This document shows, piece after piece, positions 35,394 to 42,692 of a DNA stretch of 46,613 bases (its first letter is position 1; every line of letters begins with the position of its first letter). The DNA is from JBEBSD01 sp040394475 (lineage in GTDB: Bacteria > Bacteroidota > Bacteroidia > Cytophagales > Spirosomataceae). The stretch covers positions 1 through 46,613 of the forward strand of contig JBEBSD010000049.1 in NCBI GenBank assembly GCA_040394475.1, written 5' to 3'. The notes under the pieces were generated by a model that did not search any database, was not told the origin of the DNA, and saw nothing but the letters and a program-made list of their open reading frames with translations. Position numbers and translations under genes: made by a program.

Positions 35394-35426
35394 CCGTAAG
35401 ACGCCTGGCTGCCGGGCGTCTTACGG
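35394..35426. terminator. Strong bidirectional hairpin between converging genes
   Basis: CCGTAAGACGCC (35394-35405) pairs with GGCGTCTTACGG (35415-35426), a perfect 12-base-pair stem with a nine-base loop. It lies between the end of the plus-strand ThuA gene and the end of the minus-strand XRE gene. No long U-tract is present on either side. Confidence 0.65.
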
Positions 35427-35435
35427 CTGTCTGCA

Positions 35436-35777
35436 TCAGAACCCGATCCGTTCCCGTTCCTGTGACACCAGTGCTCTCAGACGGCGTTCCAGCAGGGCCA
35501 CCCGGAACCGGAGTTCCAGATTCTCTTGTCCCAGCCGCTGATTTTCCTTTTCGAGTGCCACCGAACCGCCATCGATCCCCAGGAGTTCCGCCACCTCGAT
35601 CTCCAACGCCGTACCGACTGCAGCCAGCCGGGACAGCGTCATTTCGGTACGTCCCCTCTCCAGGTCACCATAAGCAGTGGTGGAAATACCCAGCGTATCG
35701 GCCATGTTCTCCTGGGAGAGGCCCCGGTGCAAACGCGCCTGACGCAGGCGTTCCGGCAGTGATTTGACTGTATCCAT
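35436..35777 (-). CDS. XRE-family helix-turn-helix regulator with C-terminal coiled coil
   Basis: This 113-residue protein is a small DNA-binding regulator. The helix-turn-helix covers about residues 7-65 (LRQARLHRGLSQENMADTLG, then TTAYGDLERGRTEMTLSRL). From about 72 to 108 the sequence is a leucine- and glutamate-rich coiled coil (ALEKENQRLGQENLELRFRV), probably for dimerisation. The start at 35777 was chosen because the helix-turn-helix normally lies within the first dozen residues; an ATG at 35813 would add 12 unlike residues. It converges with the ThuA gene and faces away from clpP. Its targets are unknown; the hairpin-rich region just upstream is a candidate site. Confidence 0.82.
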   Translation of the reverse strand: MDTVKSLPERLRQARLHRGLSQENMADTLGISTTAYGDLERGRTEMTLSRLAAVGTALEIEVAELLGIDGGSVALEKENQRLGQENLELRFRVALLERRLRALVSQERERIGF

Positions 35778-36142
35778 GGTAGTTATTGACGATTGGTACC
35801 TTTGCCTTAACAATCACCCGCAGGTATCTGGTTCCCGCCCGCTTTCCCTCGTTAGCGTGACCCGGTCTGACGACGGGAGCGCGATAGCTGACCTCCTGAC
35901 CTGCGTAAGACCATAGTTTGTCCGGGGGTCTGAGACCCGATCTCGCCCTTCCACCGTCTGAAGACGGGTAAGAGCGGGCGCGGGCGCTTCGGGTAAATTC
36001 GCGGGCACCTCGCAATTCCTGACATTTTATCAGTCCAACTGACAAGGAAAATGCTACGAATTACACATTTTTGCATAAAACCTGTGCAGGCATAGTATTT
36101 TACCCAACCATATAACAAGTATCTAACATAAGTTATAATCGA
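35778..36142. other. Non-coding, GC-rich, hairpin-rich region between the XRE gene and clpP
   Basis: These 365 bases separate divergent genes. From about 35815 to 36000 the DNA is clearly richer in G and C than its flanks and holds three hairpins: CCCG (35861-35864) with CGGG (35874-35877), GGGTC-TGA-GACCC (35926-35938) and CCGTC-TGAA-GACGG (35954-35967). Each contains GTCTGA. A 64-codon minus frame (35814-36008) has no family features. From about 36020 on the DNA is AT-rich and looks like the clpP promoter. It does not match RNase P, tmRNA or a tRNA as far as can be judged by eye. Confidence 0.5.
36070..36103 (+). promoter_or_regulatory. Candidate clpP promoter
   Basis: TTTG at 36070-36073 and TATTTTAC at 36096-36103 are separated by 22 bases. 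They resemble the Bacteroidota minus-33 TTTG and minus-7 TAnnTTTG elements; the minus-7 match is partial. Transcription would begin near 36110, some 33 bases before the start codon. Confidence 0.35.
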
Positions 36143-36817
36143 ATGAACCACGGAGAAGAATTCAGAAAATATGCCGTTCACCATTTGGGGTTGAACGGAC
36201 TGACGGTTGACGGATATGTCAATCATACCGTTGAAGGCATGACCCGGGCCGTGATTGAAGAACGCCCGATGAATTTCCGGGAAGTAGATGTATTCTCGCG
36301 GCTTATGGCCGACCGGATTATTTTCCTGGGAACCGGGGTCGATGACAATATCGCCAACATTATTGTCGCCCAGTTGCTGTTCCTGGAATCGGCTGACGCC
36401 AAAAAAGACATCCTGATGTATATCAACAGCCCCGGAGGCTCGGTCTATGCCGGGCTCGGTATCTATGATACCATGCAATACGTACGCCCCGATGTGGCAA
36501 CCGTGGTGACAAGCCTTGCCGCCTCTATGGGCGCTGTGCTGTTGGCCGGAGGAGCTGCCAGCAAGCGCTCTGCCCTGCCCCATGCCCGTGTGATGATCCA
36601 CCAGCCTTCCGGCGGGGCACAAGGACAGTCGGTAGATATCGAGATCACTGCCCGTGAAATCGTAAAATTGCGGGACGAATTGTATGGAATTCTTTCTAAC
36701 CATACCGGTCAGACGCCGGAGCAGATCGAGCTGGATTCAGACCGGGATAAATGGTTCCGGGCGGGAGAAGCGAAGGCTTACGGGTTGATCGACGAAGTGC
36801 TTACGCGGGACAAATAA
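36143..36817 (+). CDS. clpP: ATP-dependent Clp protease proteolytic subunit
   Basis: This 224-residue protein forms the 14-subunit serine protease chamber that degrades proteins unfolded by ClpX. The catalytic triad is complete: Ser128 in SLAASMGA, His153 in VMIHQPSGG, and Asp202 in DSDRDKW. The oxyanion-loop segment INSPGGSVYAGLGIYDTMQ is intact. The N-terminus is about 20-30 residues longer than in E. coli before the core begins, which is usual in Bacteroidota. It is followed by a strong terminator and then clpX. The trigger-factor gene that often precedes clpP is not next to it here. Confidence 0.97.
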   Translation: MNHGEEFRKYAVHHLGLNGLTVDGYVNHTVEGMTRAVIEERPMNFREVDVFSRLMADRIIFLGTGVDDNIANIIVAQLLFLESADAKKDILMYINSPGGSVYAGLGIYDTMQYVRPDVATVVTSLAASMGAVLLAGGAASKRSALPHARVMIHQPSGGAQGQSVDIEITAREIVKLRDELYGILSNHTGQTPEQIELDSDRDKWFRAGEAKAYGLIDEVLTRDK

Positions 36818-36860
36818 GGGTTGTTGTTTCCGGGAGGAGCTTCCAATACAACCGTAATAG

Positions 36861-36895
36861 AGTGTATCCGGCCCTGGTGCCGGATACACTTTTTT
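36861..36895 (+). terminator. Rho-independent terminator of clpP
   Basis: AGTGTATCCGG (36861-36871) pairs with CCGGATACACT (36880-36890), a perfect 11-base-pair stem with an eight-base loop, followed directly by TTTTT. This is a textbook intrinsic terminator and separates clpP from clpX. Confidence 0.9.
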
Positions 36896-36908
36896 CATGC
36901 TAAATTCA

Positions 36909-36940
36909 TTTGCATTCCCTGCAAAAATCACCGAACTTTG
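36909..36940 (+). promoter_or_regulatory. Bacteroidota-type promoter of clpX
   Basis: TTTG at 36909-36912 and GAACTTTG at 36933-36940 are 20 bases apart. The second word matches seven of eight positions of TAnnTTTG. It lies just after the clpP terminator, so clpX appears to be transcribed on its own with a leader of about 100 bases. Confidence 0.55.
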
Positions 36941-37050
36941 TTTGATTTTGTGTTTCTGAATGCTATCGGCCGGCGCCGGGCAATTAATCCACCTGCATCC
37001 AACGATCCGCAGACACGCAAAGAAAAAAAGCTAACCGAATCAAATCACCT

Positions 37051-38292
37051 ATGGCAGTTGTGACCTGCTCGTTCTGCGGGCGACGTAAAAATGAAGTAGA
37101 ACTCTTACTTTCGGGTATTGACGCTCATATATGTAACCATTGTATCGCACAGGGGCACCAGGTAGTGGTGGAAGAGCTGGGTGCGAAAGAAGAAAAAAAA
37201 GGCAGAAAAAAACTCCCGAAGCTGAACCTGCTCCCCCCTACTGAAATCAAAAAATTCCTGGATCAGTATGTAATCGGACAGGATGAAGCCAAACGTTCCC
37301 TGTCGGTGGCCGTCTATAATCACTATAAACGCCTGACACAAAACGCTTCCAACGACGATGTAACGATTGAAAAATCGAACATCATCATGACAGGCGAAAC
37401 GGGAACCGGTAAAACCTATCTGGCCAAAACCATTGCCCGGATTCTGGAGGTGCCCTTCTGTGTGGCCGATGCCACCACTGTTACAGAGGCAGGGTATGTG
37501 GGTGAAGACGTGGAAACCATCCTGACCCGGTTGCTGCAGGCCGCCGATTTCGATATCGAAAAGGCCGAACGGGGAATTGTCTACATTGATGAAATTGACA
37601 AAATTGCCCGGAAAAGCGACAATCCGTCTATTACGCGTGACGTCAGCGGGGAAGGGGTCCAGCAAGCATTGCTCAAGCTGCTGGAAGGTTCCATCGTGAA
37701 CGTGCCGCCCCAGGGAGGACGAAAGCACCCGGATCAGAAAATGATCGCGCTCAATACCGAAAATATCCTGTTTATTTGCGGAGGCGCCTTTGTCGGCATC
37801 GACCGTCATATTGCCAAGCGCATCAATACCCGTCCGATCGGCTTCAGTAACGATTCCCGGATTATTGAAATCTTCGACAAAGAAAACCTGGTCCGGTACG
37901 TCTCCGCACAAGATTTAAAATCATTTGGTTTAATCCCCGAACTCATCGGTCGACTCCCGGTGCTGACATTCCTCAATCCCCTGGATGCCAATGCCCTGCG
38001 GCAAATCCTGACGGAGCCTAAAAACGCACTGATCAAACAGTATCAGAAACTGTTCAGAATGGAAGATATTGAAATCACTTTCGACGAAGATGTGTTGGAT
38101 TATATCGTGGAGCAAGCCGTTATTTACAGGCTCGGCGCCAGAGGGTTACGTTCCATTTGTGAATCCATTATGACGGACGCCATGTTTGAACTGCCTTCTC
38201 AAAAGGATATTAAGAAATTTAATGTAACACTCGATTACGCACAGTCCAAATTTGAGAAATCGTCCCTGGGGATACTGAAATCGGTTGCCTGA
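37051..38292 (+). CDS. clpX: ATP-dependent Clp protease ATPase subunit
   Basis: This 413-residue AAA+ unfoldase recognises tagged proteins and threads them into ClpP. The N-terminal zinc-binding domain has Cys6, Cys9, Cys28 and Cys31 in CSFC and CNHC pairs. Walker A reads GETGTGKT, Walker B IVYIDEIDK, and the substrate pore loop is in the GYVGEDVE segment. Sensor region and the IGF-type ClpP-binding loop region (ARRINTRPIGF-like, here AKRINTRPIGFSND) are present; the C-terminal small domain ends at KSVA. Length is normal. It has its own promoter-like element after the clpP terminator. Confidence 0.97.
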   Translation: MAVVTCSFCGRRKNEVELLLSGIDAHICNHCIAQGHQVVVEELGAKEEKKGRKKLPKLNLLPPTEIKKFLDQYVIGQDEAKRSLSVAVYNHYKRLTQNASNDDVTIEKSNIIMTGETGTGKTYLAKTIARILEVPFCVADATTVTEAGYVGEDVETILTRLLQAADFDIEKAERGIVYIDEIDKIARKSDNPSITRDVSGEGVQQALLKLLEGSIVNVPPQGGRKHPDQKMIALNTENILFICGGAFVGIDRHIAKRINTRPIGFSNDSRIIEIFDKENLVRYVSAQDLKSFGLIPELIGRLPVLTFLNPLDANALRQILTEPKNALIKQYQKLFRMEDIEITFDEDVLDYIVEQAVIYRLGARGLRSICESIMTDAMFELPSQKDIKKFNVTLDYAQSKFEKSSLGILKSVA

Positions 38293-38319
38293 TTGGGTGT
38301 GAGGTATGTTTACGTAACC

Positions 38320-38346
38320 ATGGTCTGTGTCTTCTTCACAGACCAT
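38320..38346 (+). terminator. Terminator hairpin of clpX
   Basis: ATGGTCTGTG (38320-38329) pairs with CACAGACCAT (38337-38346) around the loop TCTTCTT, followed by TTTATATA. The ten-base stem is identical to that of the hairpin at 31573-31596. Confidence 0.7.
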
Positions 38347-38393
38347 TTTATATAACCAGCCAGAGTACCGCTACCTACCATTGAAATTCTGCA

Positions 38394-38423
38394 CGTTGAC
38401 ACGGAACGGGTGCCGTGTCAACG
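38394..38423 (-). terminator. Hairpin after the DUF6259-like gene
   Basis: CGTTGACACGG (38394-38404) pairs with CCGTGTCAACG (38413-38423), a perfect 11-base-pair stem with an eight-base loop. It lies six bases beyond the stop of the minus-strand gene that ends at 38429. There is no U-tract on the minus strand, but position and strength suggest a terminator for the third utilisation locus. Confidence 0.65.
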
Positions 38424-38428
38424 CTATT

Positions 38429-40690
38429 CTAATCAATTTCTAAAAACCATACCGCACAACCCGGTACCTTCAAATCCAAGGTAACCCTCCCGTTGGAAAA
38501 ACCTGACAGCTTTTGTTTGCCGGTTGCTGTGATCAGGTACACGTTGCCTTTTTTCTTACTGATGCCATACTGGCTCAAATCGAGGCGGACGGGGAGCTGG
38601 TGTTCGGTATCGGCAATATTGGTGACTGCAATTCCTACCATTTGGTCCTCAGAACGCCAGACGGAAGTGTACAGGATGGGATATTCCTTTTCAAAATGAG
38701 TTACTTTTTCCTTTTGACCTGCATATATGGATAATTTGGAAATGGGAATATTCTCATAAGGAGATTTAAACTGGATATTTTTCATCATTTCTCCTCTCAG
38801 TAAATACTTGAGCGCTTTGTTTCTGACGATCGCCATCTGGCGGATATACTGCATTTCCTTTTTCCGGGCTGCCTCCAGCTTTTCGTGATAGTTGGAGAGC
38901 ATCGGCTGCATCCCCCACACATAAGAGCGGGCCTGTTCCATCAGGAACTGTTTGTTGTATTGTTCGTCAAGCAGGCCTAACGCGTCATCAGGGCGCTGGT
39001 CGGCCGGCCACATCTCATCATAGGGGGGCTTGAGCAGGGACGAATAGTTACCATAGACCACGGTATAGGGATGGTAAACTGCCTGAAATAGCGGGATAGG
39101 CACAGTCCCGATCCCGGCATACCGCTCCATGCTGACCTGCAGCGCGAGAAATGCATCCTGATAGGGCAGCCACGACTCGCCCACCCCCTCGCCCGACAAA
39201 GCGATTTTGCCTTTTTGCGCCGGGCCTACGATGTTCCGGATCTCTTCCGTAAGTTTTCCGGATCCATGCATCCAGTAGTTTCCACCGCCCAGGTTATGGC
39301 CGTGAGTAGTATCGAAACACATCCGGCTGATACAGGCCTGATCCATGTAAATACCGCTTACCCTGTAGCTGTTCAGCACAGTGTCGGCCAGTGTCGCGTA
39401 TTTATTACGCCAACTGTCAGTGGCAATGCACATATTCGTCAGCGATTTACCGGTAAAGATATTATACACGTAGTCGGTAGTCGTGCCGTTGCGGTTTTTG
39501 GCAGCGCTCAGGACAGCATTTTCAGATGTCCAGGAAGGGGTAGATCTGGCCCATTGCAATTGATTCATATAGACAATGGCGTTGATAGCCTTCAATCTGG
39601 CCCCGGCTACCTCTTTGGAGAACAGCTGAACACCATCCCGCGGTGGTATGTAATCCGGAAACGTGTCATCGTAGGAGGATTGGTGCCACCAATGCCATAG
39701 CACACTTACGGGCAACCCCAGCTTATCCTTCATTTTTGCAGCCGGAGACAGCACCTCATGTGTCCGGCCCCGGTTCCAGACCCATAAGGCGGTGCTGTCC
39801 AGCCATTTTGGGGTGAGCCCGTTTTTCAGGCGGCTTGTTTTTGTCCATTCCTGTTTCAGTCCCCACTCCCGGTAGATCTCAGCGGCTGTGAACCAGTCCC
39901 CGTCAAACGCTCCGATTATGTTCTGATACGGAATTACGTAGGTGTCATTATCATAGGTATACTCCGGAAACCCGGCTGTCTGGTACACCATTTCCCCGTT
40001 TGGGTTCAGTTTCAGGATGAAATCCTTTTGATAGGATTCACTATCGTTGCAGGCCGCATAAAATCCTTTGTGGCCGGGACCATAGAGGCTCAGGAACTGC
40101 ATAGACATCCCACCGGGATAGACTACCCGATAGGTTTTGTCTCCTCTTCCCGACAAATTGGCAATGGGATCGCTGACCAGATGGCCCATCCAGTTCGGGA
40201 CCGCTAACAGGGAAGTTTTTGAAGCCGTTATACCGGAGATGATAGGATACTGAGCGTTTTCCAATGCAACACCCTTTAGGCCTGTAACTTTCAGATCCCA
40301 ATACGACAAACTGTCGGCTGCTGCCAGCTTTATTTTTGCCGTAACGACAAGCGGCGGAGCTGTCGGATTAACGGGTTCCGACCAGGTCAGGATAAGTGTT
40401 TCGGGGTCTGGAATGCTGCTTTTAAATTGACGGAACTCATTTGATCGGATACGGGACGCTTTTTGGCTGCGGTCCAGCAGCGTCAGTTCCCATAAGGGAC
40501 TGGAATCCGGGGCAGGCCTGACGGCAGCGACGGCGCTCGCACCGGAAGTCATGCCGCAGAATCCACCATTTACCGCGGAGAAGAATAATTGTAAATTCGT
40601 GCCGGACATTTTAAGAATTCCATCTTGTCCGTATAGAGGGGTCCCTAAATAACTAACAAAAAAGATCGCTGTAAAAATGGCTTTTTTCAT
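38429..40690 (-). CDS. DUF6259-like putative glycoside hydrolase, exported
   Basis: This 753-residue protein has a signal peptide (about 1-21). An N-terminal beta-sandwich (about 25-290) is followed by what looks like a TIM-barrel hydrolase domain (about 295-640) and a C-terminal sandwich (about 655-753). Motifs recalled from the DUF6259 group are visible: VWNRGRTHEVLSPAAKMKD, VSVLWHWWHQSSYDDTFPDY, and GIYMDQACISRMCFDTTHGH followed by a GGG. Asp450 (YMDQ) and Glu501 or Glu505 (SGEGVGE) are possible catalytic residues by analogy with clan GH-D/GH-A barrels (inference). It is the last gene of the third locus, 22 bases after the GH42-like gene. Substrate and linkage are unknown. Confidence 0.62.
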   Translation of the reverse strand: MKKAIFTAIFFVSYLGTPLYGQDGILKMSGTNLQLFFSAVNGGFCGMTSGASAVAAVRPAPDSSPLWELTLLDRSQKASRIRSNEFRQFKSSIPDPETLILTWSEPVNPTAPPLVVTAKIKLAAADSLSYWDLKVTGLKGVALENAQYPIISGITASKTSLLAVPNWMGHLVSDPIANLSGRGDKTYRVVYPGGMSMQFLSLYGPGHKGFYAACNDSESYQKDFILKLNPNGEMVYQTAGFPEYTYDNDTYVIPYQNIIGAFDGDWFTAAEIYREWGLKQEWTKTSRLKNGLTPKWLDSTALWVWNRGRTHEVLSPAAKMKDKLGLPVSVLWHWWHQSSYDDTFPDYIPPRDGVQLFSKEVAGARLKAINAIVYMNQLQWARSTPSWTSENAVLSAAKNRNGTTTDYVYNIFTGKSLTNMCIATDSWRNKYATLADTVLNSYRVSGIYMDQACISRMCFDTTHGHNLGGGNYWMHGSGKLTEEIRNIVGPAQKGKIALSGEGVGESWLPYQDAFLALQVSMERYAGIGTVPIPLFQAVYHPYTVVYGNYSSLLKPPYDEMWPADQRPDDALGLLDEQYNKQFLMEQARSYVWGMQPMLSNYHEKLEAARKKEMQYIRQMAIVRNKALKYLLRGEMMKNIQFKSPYENIPISKLSIYAGQKEKVTHFEKEYPILYTSVWRSEDQMVGIAVTNIADTEHQLPVRLDLSQYGISKKKGNVYLITATGKQKLSGFSNGRVTLDLKVPGCAVWFLEID

Positions 40691-40712
40691 ATGCTTCTGG
40701 TTGGGAATGCTG

Positions 40713-42692
40713 TTAATCTGTTTTATAGAGAAAGGTTTCTCCTGTCTGCCCTTCTACCAACAGCCGGTTGCCGGTAAAAGAGGCTTCCGTACCCTCTTTT
40801 ACATTTTTCAGCGTCCATTTGGATGGAAGGGTTATTTCTCTCCGGCCTGCCGCACCCAGGTGAACGGTCAGCCAACCGTGGCCGGCATAAACAACATCAT
40901 TTGCAGCGCTGAAAATGTGGACACCGGCGCTTTCAAACACTTCACGCAACTGCTCGGGCGTCCATACAACCCTGTCGGCAAAGCTGTTGATCAACTTATC
41001 GCTTTTGTAAACGGAAGATCCCAAATGATTGGTGACGACAGCGCGGCCTGAGCGCGCATTTAAACGCCGGATGATCCGCTCTTCTGCGGCCGATACATCC
41101 TGAATCCCGATGTACCAGACTACCTTATAGGCTTCCTTTTCCAGGGCCTCCAGGTCTTCCCGGAGGTAGACGTCAAAACTGGTTCCTGCCTGACCTAATG
41201 CATAGCGGTTACGAAGCAATTTCCCTGTAATACTTCCAAAAGTGTCGTCATAAAATTGCAGCTTTTCGTCGACTACTACGGCTACTTCGGGGCGGTATAC
41301 ATAGCCCGATCCTGGCCGGGCATCGATTACGTACTTCTTGTAAAGGTCATTGGTTCTTTGAAAAACCGACCGTAACCCCGGATCGCTAAACCACCCGCCC
41401 CACATATCGAACCACCATCCGCCGTAGCCATAAGCCAGCATGCGGCCGGCATTTTTCCAAAGAAGTTCTCTTGACGTTATCAAATCTTTCGGCCCGAGCC
41501 AAACCCCTTTATCATACCAATCACCTTCCGGAACGATATCGGGGGCTTTTTCCCGGAGAAGCCTTGTCAGCGAAGTCCGCGTATCATTTTCGGCCAGCCA
41601 CAGTTTGCCATGAAGCTGTACAGACCGGATAGCAGCCATCGGGAGCCAGTCGATGCCGACCTCCCGCCGGTAGTCGTTAGGGCTGGAAAGATAATCAATA
41701 TCAGGACAGTTCAGCAGGTCAGCTAACGAGCCGTGTCCGCGCCGGGGATCGGGGACAAAAAGATGGTAGCCATAAAATGCACCCGTCAGGAGCCGGTCCT
41801 GACTGGCTTTCTTGACCAACCGGGCAAAATAGGCAATATTATCCGACATGATTTGTCCATGATACTCAAAGGTGTCATCCAATTGCCTGTTTTCGCCTTT
41901 GTTGCGTATCGATTTTCCGGAAGTAGCCCCGCTGATAGCAGCAGCCTCTGCGGTGCCGAATGTAAGCGCCGGATCGTTCCAGGCTTTTCGAAGCGCCTGA
42001 ACATCCGGTTGGTACTTATTTTTCAGCCATTCGCTGAAATCATTGCGGCGGGCCGGGCTCTCATCGAAAAACTGGTCTTTATAATGAAAAAACCATTCCT
42101 CCGTAAATCCTCCGGCTACGTGGATACCGATCAGGTTGCTATTGTATTTGGATGTCCGCAGCCAATCCAATAAAGCCAGAAGTGCATCACCTGCATCTTT
42201 GCGCCACTTTTTCGAGGAGAAGCTTACGCGGTGGCTTTCTCCGGATGGCAAACGGCAAAGTTCGGAGGGGTTTTGACCTTCCCACCAAATCGGAGCATCA
42301 AGATGAACCCTTATGATGACTTTTGCATCCTTTTTCACATTAACCAGTTCGTCGAATTCACTCCTGATTATTGAAAAGTCGTATTCGTTCATCCCTTTCC
42401 AGAAGGAAGGCCGGAAAGGCTTTATCCCGGAGGTCGAATTAATTCCCTGATCGCCGAGATAGGCCAGCAAACAGAACATCTCAAGTCCGGAAGAGGCCAT
42501 CTCCCGGTAATTCGCCGGTTCTCCCAGGTAAGACATATAGGCAAAGGGCGGAACCTGCCGGTCGTTGATAAAAAGACCCGGTTCCCCGTTTATCAACCGG
42601 GTTTCCGCACGATTACGAAAAGACTGCCCATAGCCGCTAACGTTGCACAATCCAACCAGTAACACTACCGGCAAGAAGAGAGAATATCGCAT
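40713..42692 (-). CDS. GH42-like putative beta-galactosidase, exported
   Basis: This 659-residue protein has a signal peptide (about 1-22). The central TIM barrel (about 45-450) resembles clan GH-A beta-galactosidases of the GH42 type: PPFAYMSYLGEPANYREMA at the start, AKVIIRVHLDAPIWWEG, IGIHVAGGFTEEWFF with a candidate acid/base at Glu198 or Glu199, and KLWLAENDTRTS with a candidate nucleophile at Glu368. An alpha/beta domain follows (about 465-590, ARPGSGYVYRPEVAVVVDEK), similar to the GH42 trimerisation domain, then a small sandwich. The start codon overlaps the susD stop by one base (TAATG), so the two are translationally coupled. Family membership beyond clan level is uncertain. Confidence 0.65.
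   Translation of the reverse strand: MRYSLFLPVVLLVGLCNVSGYGQSFRNRAETRLINGEPGLFINDRQVPPFAYMSYLGEPANYREMASSGLEMFCLLAYLGDQGINSTSGIKPFRPSFWKGMNEYDFSIIRSEFDELVNVKKDAKVIIRVHLDAPIWWEGQNPSELCRLPSGESHRVSFSSKKWRKDAGDALLALLDWLRTSKYNSNLIGIHVAGGFTEEWFFHYKDQFFDESPARRNDFSEWLKNKYQPDVQALRKAWNDPALTFGTAEAAAISGATSGKSIRNKGENRQLDDTFEYHGQIMSDNIAYFARLVKKASQDRLLTGAFYGYHLFVPDPRRGHGSLADLLNCPDIDYLSSPNDYRREVGIDWLPMAAIRSVQLHGKLWLAENDTRTSLTRLLREKAPDIVPEGDWYDKGVWLGPKDLITSRELLWKNAGRMLAYGYGGWWFDMWGGWFSDPGLRSVFQRTNDLYKKYVIDARPGSGYVYRPEVAVVVDEKLQFYDDTFGSITGKLLRNRYALGQAGTSFDVYLREDLEALEKEAYKVVWYIGIQDVSAAEERIIRRLNARSGRAVVTNHLGSSVYKSDKLINSFADRVVWTPEQLREVFESAGVHIFSAANDVVYAGHGWLTVHLGAAGRREITLPSKWTLKNVKEGTEASFTGNRLLVEGQTGETFLYKTD

Noticed and set aside
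35797..35804. Plus-strand TACCTTTG as a promoter minus-7 element
   Set aside because: It fits the consensus but has no minus-33 element at the right distance, and it lies 340 bases before clpP, so it may be chance.
35815..36000. RNase P RNA or tmRNA in the structured region
   Set aside because: The conserved RNase P word GAGGAAAGTCC and the tmRNA tRNA-like end were looked for on both strands and not found.
35814..36008. Minus-strand open frame of 64 codons between the XRE gene and clpP
   Set aside because: The composition is that of a GC-rich hairpin region, with no recognisable domain, no start-site signal and several overlapping frames of equal quality.
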